Position numbers and translations under genes: made by a program
The notes under the pieces: model-generated
Told to the model about the DNA's origin: nothing
Databases searched by the model: none
What the model saw: only the letters and a program-made list of their open reading frames with translations
NCBI GenBank assembly: GCA_003644895.1
Contig: QNDO01000066.1
Location: 1-7,637 of the forward strand
Origin: Candidatus Hydrothermota bacterium
Lineage (GTDB): Bacteria; Hydrothermota; Hydrothermia; UBA1063
Direction: 5' to 3'
Length of the DNA stretch: 7,637 nucleotides
Shown here: positions 1-5,789 of the stretch, piece by piece
Layout: each line of letters begins with the position of its first letter
How positions within the stretch are numbered: position 1 is the first letter of the stretch

Positions 1-299
1 AGATAGGTGTTTTCGCTGTAAACACCCGGGATACCTTTTGAGCTAATACCTGCTCCTAGACCGGTATTTTTTAGTACTGTACCTGCTGAGAAGGTGATTT
101 CCCTAAAGTCCTTCATAAAGTAAAAGTCTTTGAAAGTCAGAGTGGTGGAAAATCTACCAGAATTTAATAAAAGCGCCGGGTTAATGAAGATTGCTTCACA
201 ATGCAATTCCTGGGGAGGATATAAACCTGCCAGAGAGTAAGTTACTGCGTCCCCTGGGGAAATTATATAGGATATTAAAAAAAACAATACTATATTCAT
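1..299 (-). CDS. Probable outer-membrane beta-barrel protein, N-terminal part only (runs off the left edge)
   Basis: This gene starts at the ATG at 299-297 and stays open for 99 codons to the window edge, so its C-terminus is missing. An in-frame TAA at 311-309 lies just upstream, with no alternative start between, which fixes the start. Residues 1-18 look like a signal peptide: a hydrophobic stretch (IVLFFLISYII) followed by a possible cleavage site after Gly-Asp-Ala. It is atypical in having no Lys or Arg before the hydrophobic core. The mature part alternates polar and aromatic residues (for example FSTTLTFKDFYF) and has an Asn-Pro-Ala-Leu-Leu stretch near residue 40. That resembles the NPA-containing N-termini of PorV/FadL-like outer-membrane proteins. 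The barrel assignment is inferred from style rather than a firm family match. It follows a phosphatase gene by 39 bases and appears to have its own promoter. Confidence 0.62.
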   Translation of the reverse strand, partial: MNIVLFFLISYIISPGDAVTYSLAGLYPPQELHCEAIFINPALLLNSGRFSTTLTFKDFYFMKDFREITFSAGTVLKNTGLGAGISSKGIPGVYSENTY

Positions 300-305
300 G
301 GTTTT

Positions 306-334
306 ATTTTAAGCCAACGCCTACTGTTATTCAA
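306..334 (-). promoter_or_regulatory. Candidate sigma-70-type promoter for the outer-membrane protein gene
   Basis: On the minus strand there is TTGAAT (334-329), a 17-base spacer and TAAAAT (311-306). These match the -35 and -10 consensus at 4 of 6 and 5 of 6 positions. Only six bases separate the -10 box from the ATG at 299, so transcription should start at or within a base or two of the start codon. No Shine-Dalgarno sequence lies before this ATG, which fits a leaderless transcript. The promoter sits in the gap after the phosphatase stop codon. It is read by eye, and AT-rich DNA gives chance matches. Confidence 0.5.
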
Positions 335-340
335 GGCGTT
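316..340. repeat. Inverted repeat overlapping the phosphatase stop codon and the next promoter
   Basis: The perfect 7-base arms AACGCCT (316-322) and AGGCGTT (334-340) flank an 11-base loop. The right arm includes two bases of the phosphatase stop codon and touches the candidate -35 box. The left arm lies in the promoter spacer. In the minus-strand transcript the hairpin is not followed by a run of U, so it is a poor rho-independent terminator. It could be an operator, an mRNA 3'-end stabiliser or chance. Confidence 0.35.
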
Positions 341-968
341 AAAAATATTCTTTTATTAATTTTTTGATATGTTTGGTCTGATTTAAAAGACTTAATGTAT
401 ACCCCCTTACCTTATCGTACTCAAGAACGCTGTAGGAAGCTGTATCCATGTGAATCTTCCAGAAATAAGGAGGTGTTATTCCAAGAATTCCAGCAATAAG
501 AGGCTTTAAAACAGCTCTGTGGGTGACTATTGCGAAGGTCCCTCCAGAATGTCGTTGAACCAATTCCCTCAATCTGTTTACTGATCTTTCCATCACCATA
601 TCAAGAGTTTCTATATCCGGAAATCTCAATTTCTCTGGTTCAGTTATCCATATCTTCCATAAATCAGGGTAGTACTCCTTTATATATTCCTTAGGTTTGC
701 CTTCCCATTCTCCCAGGCAGATATTATTAAAATTCTCGTCTATTACAACATCTAATTGATGAGGGAGAGCTACGATTTTTGCCGTATCGTAGGCTCTTTT
801 TAGAGGAGAGGAGTAGATGGCAGAGATGTCAAAATCCTTTAACTCTTTTTGCAGTGCTTCTGCCTGCTCAATCCCGTTTTGGGTAAGCGGGAAATCCCGT
901 CTACCCCTAAAGAGCCCTTCCTTATTTCCTTCACTTTCTCCATGCCTGATTAAAATTATTCTAACCAT
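339..968 (-). CDS. Histidine phosphatase superfamily protein (phosphoglycerate mutase-like)
   Basis: This 209-residue protein has the usual length for a single-domain histidine phosphatase. The signature Arg-His-Gly-Glu at residues 8-11 supplies the nucleophilic His9. Arg58 (in SSPLKRAYDTA), Glu87 (in LGEWEG) and His150 (in IVTHRAVLKP) complete the expected phosphate pocket and acid. It is probably a cytoplasmic phosphomonoesterase, because no signal peptide or membrane segment is visible. The substrate cannot be told from sequence: relatives act on sugar phosphates, alpha-ribazole phosphate or phosphoserine. The start lies two bases after the stop of the HD-GYP gene, with GGGAAGGG at 982-975 as a ribosome site inside that gene's end, so the two genes are almost certainly co-transcribed and perhaps translationally coupled. 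True phosphoglycerate mutase is less likely, since dPGM is usually nearer 230-250 residues with an extra insertion. Confidence 0.9.
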   Translation of the reverse strand: MVRIILIRHGESEGNKEGLFRGRRDFPLTQNGIEQAEALQKELKDFDISAIYSSPLKRAYDTAKIVALPHQLDVVIDENFNNICLGEWEGKPKEYIKEYYPDLWKIWITEPEKLRFPDIETLDMVMERSVNRLRELVQRHSGGTFAIVTHRAVLKPLIAGILGITPPYFWKIHMDTASYSVLEYDKVRGYTLSLLNQTKHIKKLIKEYF

Positions 969-970
969 CC

Positions 971-2506
971 TTAACCCTTCCCTTCCCGTACAACGTTAAA
1001 AAGTGCCTGTACCACCACAGCATCAAACTTCCTTCCCCCATAATCTTTAATTTCTTCCAAAACTTCTTCTTTAGTTTTAGGTTTTTTATAAATTCTTGAT
1101 GGTGTAATAGCTGCCTGGAAAAGGTCTGCTAAGGCTACAATCTGAGTTTCCAACGATAAATTTTTCTTTCCATAAGGATATCCGGAGCCATCTATCCTTT
1201 CGTGGTGCCCCTCGATTATTTCTGCCACTTTCGGATAGCCTAATTTCAAAGCAACCTGTGCACCTATTAGTGGATGAGACTGTATCACCTCCCATTCTAT
1301 AGGTCTTAATGAAGTCGGTTTAGTCAGGATAAACCAGGGGATGTAAAGCTTGCCAATATCATGTAATAAACCTGCCATATATATAGAGTCTAAGTCTATT
1401 TCTTTTCCGGTTATTTTTTCTACTTCCCCGGTGAGGTGCACACTCAATTGAGCTACTTCATGTGAGTGGTCTACTCCGAGATAAAAATCCTTGGATCTAA
1501 GGAGATTAAGCATGGAGTCTAAGAATACCTCTCCTTCTGATGAGAATAGCTGTCCTCGTGCAGGCATCTTTGAAATTAAATTAAAGATATCATCTAGTAT
1601 GAGTTTTTCCAGAAAATTGTTACCATAATATATACTTTCTTGAAGAGCATCTACAAATCTTGAATATGCATTGTAATATTTATTTTGTTCCCTTAATAAC
1701 CTTGCTTCTAGACGTTTGAAACAGGGTTTAAAACTTCTCTCATTCTGAGCTGAGATATAGTTTTTCCCCTCATTCAGTAATTCCTCTGCAATTTTGTAGT
1801 TATGACTCAGGATATGGAATTCTATCCTTTTTAAAAATGCCTGAATATATTCCTCCTCGTCCTTAGCATCCAAATTTTTAAGGTGTTTTTGAGCTTCACT
1901 TAACATCTCCTCTTTTCTATATTCAGGCATGTTGTCGCGTAACCTGAAATAGAGATCAATAATATTTTCCGTAATATAGAATTCCATCTTTCTTTTTGAA
2001 GGGAGACCCAGCTCACTGATTTCCTCATCTCTTATAAAATTCAGGAATTCCTTTGCAGTCAGGTATTCAACTATGGCTACTTCATATGAAAACATGTAAA
2101 TATGATGATAGAATGCATCCAATGTCAGGTAATATGGCAGAAATACCGATAGATCAGAATTCTTTTTTATTTCTTCAATACTTTCCAATAGTAATCTTTC
2201 CACAAAAGGGGTAAAGGAAGCCATAGACATGGCCTTCAGAGCCAGGTATAGTAATTTAAAATACTCTTTCTTTTTATTTCTTTTTTTTCTGGCTATGGCT
2301 TCTTTATATAGAATCTCATAGGCTGTTATAGGGGCTCCGAGCCTTTCAAGGTGAAATGACAACTTTAAAATAACGGGTAGTGCCTTTCTATGCCTCCGAT
2401 CAATCAATTTTTCTATTTCGTGTATTAAAGCTTTAGTATTATCGTCGTCTAGTTCTTTCAATGATATTAGATTTTCAAGTTTTGAAATAATATTTTCTTC
2501 TGTCAT
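971..2506 (-). CDS. HD-GYP domain protein with helical-repeat N-terminus, probable cyclic-di-GMP phosphodiesterase
   Basis: This 511-residue protein has two parts. Residues 1 to about 320 are almost entirely charged, amphipathic helices like a TPR-type alpha-solenoid, with no membrane segment and no recognisable sensor domain. Residues about 340-507 form an HD-GYP domain with every landmark present: His347, HDIGK at 382-386, KP at 396-397, His411, the HHERIDGSGYP stretch at 434-444, and Asp461. An intact set of metal ligands and the GYP motif predicts hydrolysis of cyclic-di-GMP to pGpG or GMP. Other cyclic dinucleotides are possible substrates. The helical part may bind a protein partner. 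The ATG is the first start after an in-frame TAG two codons upstream. There is no Shine-Dalgarno sequence. It is the first gene of a leftward operon with the phosphatase and is divergent from the NAD genes. Confidence 0.92.
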   Translation of the reverse strand: MTEENIISKLENLISLKELDDDNTKALIHEIEKLIDRRHRKALPVILKLSFHLERLGAPITAYEILYKEAIARKKRNKKKEYFKLLYLALKAMSMASFTPFVERLLLESIEEIKKNSDLSVFLPYYLTLDAFYHHIYMFSYEVAIVEYLTAKEFLNFIRDEEISELGLPSKRKMEFYITENIIDLYFRLRDNMPEYRKEEMLSEAQKHLKNLDAKDEEEYIQAFLKRIEFHILSHNYKIAEELLNEGKNYISAQNERSFKPCFKRLEARLLREQNKYYNAYSRFVDALQESIYYGNNFLEKLILDDIFNLISKMPARGQLFSSEGEVFLDSMLNLLRSKDFYLGVDHSHEVAQLSVHLTGEVEKITGKEIDLDSIYMAGLLHDIGKLYIPWFILTKPTSLRPIEWEVIQSHPLIGAQVALKLGYPKVAEIIEGHHERIDGSGYPYGKKNLSLETQIVALADLFQAAITPSRIYKKPKTKEEVLEEIKDYGGRKFDAVVVQALFNVVREGKG

Positions 2507-2513
2507 ATTCTAA

Positions 2514-2542
2514 AAGTTATGCATATACCTTCGTTATGTCAA
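2514..2542 (-). promoter_or_regulatory. Candidate promoter for the HD-GYP gene
   Basis: On the minus strand there is a perfect TTGACA (2542-2537), a 17-base spacer, and TAACTT (2519-2514), a weak -10 matching three of six consensus bases. The -10 ends seven bases before the ATG at 2506, so the transcript should begin at or one base before the start codon. The gene has no Shine-Dalgarno sequence. The -35 faces that of the NAD operon promoter across only seven bases, so the two may compete for polymerase or share a regulator. Confidence 0.5.
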
Positions 2543-2549
2543 ACATGAA

Positions 2550-2578
2550 TTGACAGATTAACTTCTCACCTTTACACT
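2550..2578 (+). promoter_or_regulatory. Candidate promoter for the NAD synthesis operon
   Basis: A perfect TTGACA (2550-2555), a 17-base spacer and TACACT (2573-2578, four of six consensus bases) lie directly before the glutaminase gene. Six bases separate the -10 from the ATG at 2585, which predicts transcription starting on the A of the ATG. The sequence before the ATG is pyrimidine-rich, then A-rich, and has no Shine-Dalgarno match, so the message is probably leaderless. Confidence 0.55.
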
Positions 2579-2584
2579 AAAATC

Positions 2585-3424
2585 ATGCACGACAATATTG
2601 TGAGGATTGGTTTAGGTCAGATTATTACAAGATTAGGAGATGTTGAAGGAAATAAAAAAAGAATTATTGAGGCTCTGGAGCGGGGAAAAGAGAATAAGGT
2701 TGATATAGTGGTTTTCCCGGAACTCAGTACTCTTGGATTCGGTTCTGGAGATATCTATCTGGATAAAGTTGACGAAAACCTCAAAGCACTGGATGAGATT
2801 GTTAAGAAGACAGAGGAACTGGATTTATGGTCGATTCTCGGGTTTGTGGATAAAGATGAGCTTGGATTTTTCTATAATGCGGCAGCATTGATTGGTAAGG
2901 GGAAAATAGTGGGAAAGTACTATAAAACTCAGCTTGTGAATTACAGATTATTTGATGAAAAAAGGTACTTCAAACCAGGTTGTTGCCTTCCTACCTTTGA
3001 GACACCATTTGGAAAGCTTGGAATATTGATCTGTGAGGATGTCTGGTTCCCAGAACCCTCGAGAGCCATGACCTTCCGTGGAGCCAGTTTGCTGGTGGTA
3101 CTATCGGCATCTCCTTACGATAGGGGAAAGAGTGAAGTCTGGGAAGATTATCTTAAGGTGAGAGTTTATGACAATATACTCCCTGTTGTGTTCATCAACC
3201 AGGCAGGAGTTCAAGACGGTGTTACATACTGGGGAGGAAGTATGATCATAAATGCTGAAGCAAAGATTGTCACCAGAGCAAAATTGCTTGAGCCCGATTT
3301 CGTTGTAGGAGAGATAGACCTTGAAGAATCTCTTAAATTAAGACGCAGAGATATAAGAATAAGAGAAGTGAGAAGGGAGATTTTGGAAGATCTTTTAAAA
3401 GCCTTTGAAGAGATGAAAAAATGA
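2585..3424 (+). CDS. Glutamine amidohydrolase (nitrilase-fold) subunit of NAD+ synthetase
   Basis: This 279-residue protein is a complete nitrilase-superfamily domain with the Glu-Lys-Cys triad: Glu46 (VVFPELS), Lys114 (KYYKTQLVNY) and Cys150 (ILICEDVWFPE). The stretch from Lys114 through RLFDEKRYFKPG at 121-132 closely resembles the glutaminase domain of glutamine-dependent NAD synthetases (usually LPNYGVFDE-RYF), which separates it from other nitrilases. It should hydrolyse glutamine and pass ammonia to NadE, the next gene, whose ATG overlaps this stop codon by four bases. In most bacteria this activity is fused to the synthetase in a protein of about 550-680 residues, so here the enzyme is split into subunits. 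The ATG is the first usual start codon after an in-frame stop at 2546. Glutaminase activity and channelling to NadE are inferred. A stand-alone amidase is the alternative. Confidence 0.87.
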   Translation: MHDNIVRIGLGQIITRLGDVEGNKKRIIEALERGKENKVDIVVFPELSTLGFGSGDIYLDKVDENLKALDEIVKKTEELDLWSILGFVDKDELGFFYNAAALIGKGKIVGKYYKTQLVNYRLFDEKRYFKPGCCLPTFETPFGKLGILICEDVWFPEPSRAMTFRGASLLVVLSASPYDRGKSEVWEDYLKVRVYDNILPVVFINQAGVQDGVTYWGGSMIINAEAKIVTRAKLLEPDFVVGEIDLEESLKLRRRDIRIREVRREILEDLLKAFEEMKK

Positions 3425-3430
3425 AAATAG
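3413..3430 (+). other. ATGA stop-start overlap on an A6 run between the glutaminase and nadE
   Basis: The glutaminase ends ATG-AAA-AAA-TGA, followed by AAA-TAG, giving two stops in its frame. The last A of the A6 run is the first base of the nadE ATG (3421). Ribosomes can therefore stop and restart on nadE. nadE has only a weak purine-rich ribosome site (GAAGAG) within the preceding gene, which fits coupling. A -1 slip of the last Lys-AAA would enter the nadE frame exactly and make a fused protein. Coupling is the simpler reading. Confidence 0.6.
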
Positions 3431-4272
3431 AATTGTATCTAAAGGAAAAAGAACTAAGCCTGTATGAGAAAATTATAGTAAATTCAATAAAAGTCAGAGT
3501 GGAGAAGATACAGGCAAGAGGTGGAGTTGTTGCATTATCTGGTGGAATAGATTCTTCCCTTGTGGCTGTTTTGGCGCACAGGGCACTGGGAGACAATCTA
3601 TTATGCCTTATTATGCCTGAAGAGGGGGTTTCACCTGAAGAGGATACTGAGCATGCACTGAAAATAGTGAATAAATTCAATATTAAATACAAAATTATCC
3701 CCATTAATAAGGCAGTTGAATGGTTTAGCAAGAGCTTCCCAGAAGGGGAATTCAAAGAACAAGCTAGAAGGATGGCTATTGCAAATACAAAGCCGCGGGT
3801 CAGGATGATTCTTAATTATCTCTATGCTAATGCCATGGGAGGCATTGTGATAGGGACTTCTAACAAAACGGAATTGCTTTTAGGGTATGGCACAAAATTC
3901 GGTGATATGGCAGCAGATATTTATCCCATTGGAGACCTTTATAAGACACAGGTCTGGCAGCTGGCAGAACATGTAGGAATACCCACGGAAATTATCAGGA
4001 AGAAACCTTCTGCGGGTTTATGGAAGGGGCAGACAGATGAAGAAGAACTGGGACATACCTATTATGAGATTGACAGGGTGCTGTATGCACTTGTAGAACT
4101 CGAACTTTCAGTTAGAGAAACCTCTGAGTTCCTTGGCATTGATGAGGAAGCAGTACTGGATATTTATAAGAGAGTTATTTCTTCAGAACATAAAAGAAAA
4201 CCTCCTACAATCACGCGCCTCTCTAAAATGTGTCTAGATAAAGACTGGAGATATCCGGTAGAGAGATATTAG
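3421..4272 (+). CDS. nadE: NAD+ synthetase (adenylating ATP pyrophosphatase)
   Basis: This 283-residue enzyme catalyses the last step of NAD+ synthesis: nicotinic acid adenine dinucleotide, ATP and ammonia give NAD+, AMP and pyrophosphate. The PP-loop SGGIDSS is at residues 40-46. Further NadE landmarks are NTKPRVRM at 122-129, GTSNKTELLLGYGTKFGD at 145-162, the DIYPIGDLYKTQV stretch at 166-178, PSAGLWKGQTDE at 196-207 and HKRKPP at 257-262. The size is that of an ammonia-dependent, unfused NadE, as in archaea and Escherichia coli. However, the immediately upstream glutaminase gene suggests that it works as a glutamine-dependent two-subunit enzyme. The ATG overlaps the upstream stop. The 3' end overlaps the stop of the opposing radical SAM gene by four bases, leaving no room for an ordinary terminator. 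Confidence 0.96.
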   Translation: MKIELYLKEKELSLYEKIIVNSIKVRVEKIQARGGVVALSGGIDSSLVAVLAHRALGDNLLCLIMPEEGVSPEEDTEHALKIVNKFNIKYKIIPINKAVEWFSKSFPEGEFKEQARRMAIANTKPRVRMILNYLYANAMGGIVIGTSNKTELLLGYGTKFGDMAADIYPIGDLYKTQVWQLAEHVGIPTEIIRKKPSAGLWKGQTDEEELGHTYYEIDRVLYALVELELSVRETSEFLGIDEEAVLDIYKRVISSEHKRKPPTITRLSKMCLDKDWRYPVERY

Positions 4273-5789
4273 TCCGAACAGACGCCGCACAATTTGCATC
4301 TGCCATGGAGATCACAGGGTGGAGTGATTTTTTCTTTGGATGCTTTTAAATCCTCCCTGACCAAAAAATTAGAATCGATTCCTGTATCGATGAGATTAAA
4401 GGGTAGATTCTTGATGAATTCTTCATTAAATAAATAATTTTCTACATGGAGAAAGGACTTAAAGGGTTTCCTCTCTACCAAGGCTTTCAAAAGTGCATGC
4501 CCCAGACGTTCATCGCCTCTTGAGAAGAGTGTTTGATTCAAAGCTCCTTGATAACTTCCACGATGAAGGATTACTCCCTTAGGGGGTTTCAAAAGTTGCA
4601 TCCTTTTTCTTGTTGTGTTCCTTAATGGAAATGGTCTGTACTGGAATGGTGTGTGGGGCTTTGGGACAAAAATACTCACGGTTACACTTATTTTACCACG
4701 AAAATTTTTTCTACTGAATGCCATGATATCATTTATGGCCTCAACATCCTCATCATCCTCTTCAGGTAATCCCACAATAAAATACATTTTGACTGTATCA
4801 AATTTTAAATCATTAACCATTTTAATAAATTCTTTAATCTCTTGGTCTGTAATATTTTTATTAATTTTTTTACGTAATTTGTAAGTTCCAGTTTCGGGAG
4901 CTATAGTAATGGTTTTTAATCCTTTAGATTTTAATTTTCTGAGAGTTTCAAACTTTTGTCTATCTATTTTGAGGGAGGATACTGTAACCCTCTTAAATCT
5001 GGCACCAATCTCATCTATTATATAATCTATCTCGGGATGATCTAATATGGAACTACCTACTAAACCTAGAGGGAGCTCTGTGGTATCAAGCCCCTCCAAA
5101 TTCTTTAGCATTATATTAAACGGAACATATCGAGGAGGTAAAGTGGAGTAACTTAAAAGGCAGAACCTACACTTTTGGGGACAACTTCGGGATATCTCGT
5201 ATAAGAACATCTTTAATGTAGTTTTTTGATATGTAAATATGGAATAGGCGAGTGAGTATTTGAGGTCTCTGAGATACGCCCTTTTTCCTGAGACTTTGGA
5301 ATCAGGTAGTATAGCCCATGTCTGTGTCTTAAGAATATCGATATCATTGTTTGTCAGAGCTGGTATAAGGTCTGGAAGAATTACTTCTGCCTCACCAAGA
5401 GCAAGAACATCAAAAAAAGGCAAAAGAGGGAAAGGATTGGAGGATATTGCAATTCCACCCCCAATGAGAATGGGCCTCTTTCTTTTATTTTTCAAAGGTT
5501 CTATTTTATTTTGAATCAATATTTTGAGAATATTCGGATATGAGGGCTCATAATCCACAGTGAAGAATACAAAATCGAATTCATTCAGCCCTTTCCTGGT
5601 TATTATCCCCCTATCTAGATTGAGAAAAAAAATATCCGTTTCGAAATGTCTGTTTAAAATCCGGAATAGTAGGTGGACTGCAAGATTGGATGTACCCAAT
5701 TGTAAATTTTCAGGAAAAACAATAGCAGCACTTTTTTTTTCGGAATAAATTTTCGTAAACCACCTGAAATCGGCGTTACTTTTTCTCAA
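4269..5789 (-). CDS. Radical SAM protein with degenerate B12-binding-like N-terminus and C-terminal cysteine cluster
   Basis: Numbered from the TTG at 5789-5787, this protein has 506 residues. Residues about 20-150 resemble the Rossmann-like B12-binding region found in front of many radical SAM enzymes (FPENLQLGTSNL, LIGGGIA, DVLALGEAE), but no DxHxxG cobalamin motif is visible. The radical SAM domain follows, with C203-x3-C207-x2-C210 for the 4Fe-4S cluster, IAPETGTYKLRKKINK at 297-312, and FIVGLPEEDDED near 337-348. FVPKPHTPFQ and SRGDERLG come later. These recall the large radical SAM family often linked to a DUF2344 domain, which is absent here. The tail has four cysteines spaced C-x5-C-x2-C-x2-C at 492-504. 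The reaction is unknown. The alternative ATG at 5822 has no ribosome site and would overlap ftsZ by 47 bases. The TTG has a strong one and overlaps by 14. An A9 run lies near the 5' end (5732-5740). Confidence 0.91.
   Translation of the reverse strand: MRKSNADFRWFTKIYSEKKSAAIVFPENLQLGTSNLAVHLLFRILNRHFETDIFFLNLDRGIITRKGLNEFDFVFFTVDYEPSYPNILKILIQNKIEPLKNKRKRPILIGGGIAISSNPFPLLPFFDVLALGEAEVILPDLIPALTNNDIDILKTQTWAILPDSKVSGKRAYLRDLKYSLAYSIFTYQKTTLKMFLYEISRSCPQKCRFCLLSYSTLPPRYVPFNIMLKNLEGLDTTELPLGLVGSSILDHPEIDYIIDEIGARFKRVTVSSLKIDRQKFETLRKLKSKGLKTITIAPETGTYKLRKKINKNITDQEIKEFIKMVNDLKFDTVKMYFIVGLPEEDDEDVEAINDIMAFSRKNFRGKISVTVSIFVPKPHTPFQYRPFPLRNTTRKRMQLLKPPKGVILHRGSYQGALNQTLFSRGDERLGHALLKALVERKPFKSFLHVENYLFNEEFIKNLPFNLIDTGIDSNFLVREDLKASKEKITPPCDLHGRCKLCGVCSD

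Noticed and set aside
1086..1295. 69-codon minus-strand frame inside the HD-GYP gene
   Set aside because: It overlaps the most conserved part of the HD-GYP domain in another frame, so it is not a gene.
2274..2293. Poly-T tract as a terminator or slippage site within the HD-GYP gene
   Set aside because: It encodes a Lys/Arg-rich helix segment (RKKRNKKK) in frame, and no GC-rich stem adjoins it.
3333..3755. 140-codon open frame on the minus strand opposite the glutaminase-nadE junction
   Set aside because: It is fully antisense to two strongly supported genes, has Ser/Leu-rich composition without motifs, and is explained by codon bias of the real genes.
4251..4269. Possible terminator hairpin at the end of nadE (ATATC-N9-GATAT)
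   Set aside because: The five-pair AT-rich stem with no following T run is too weak to call a terminator.
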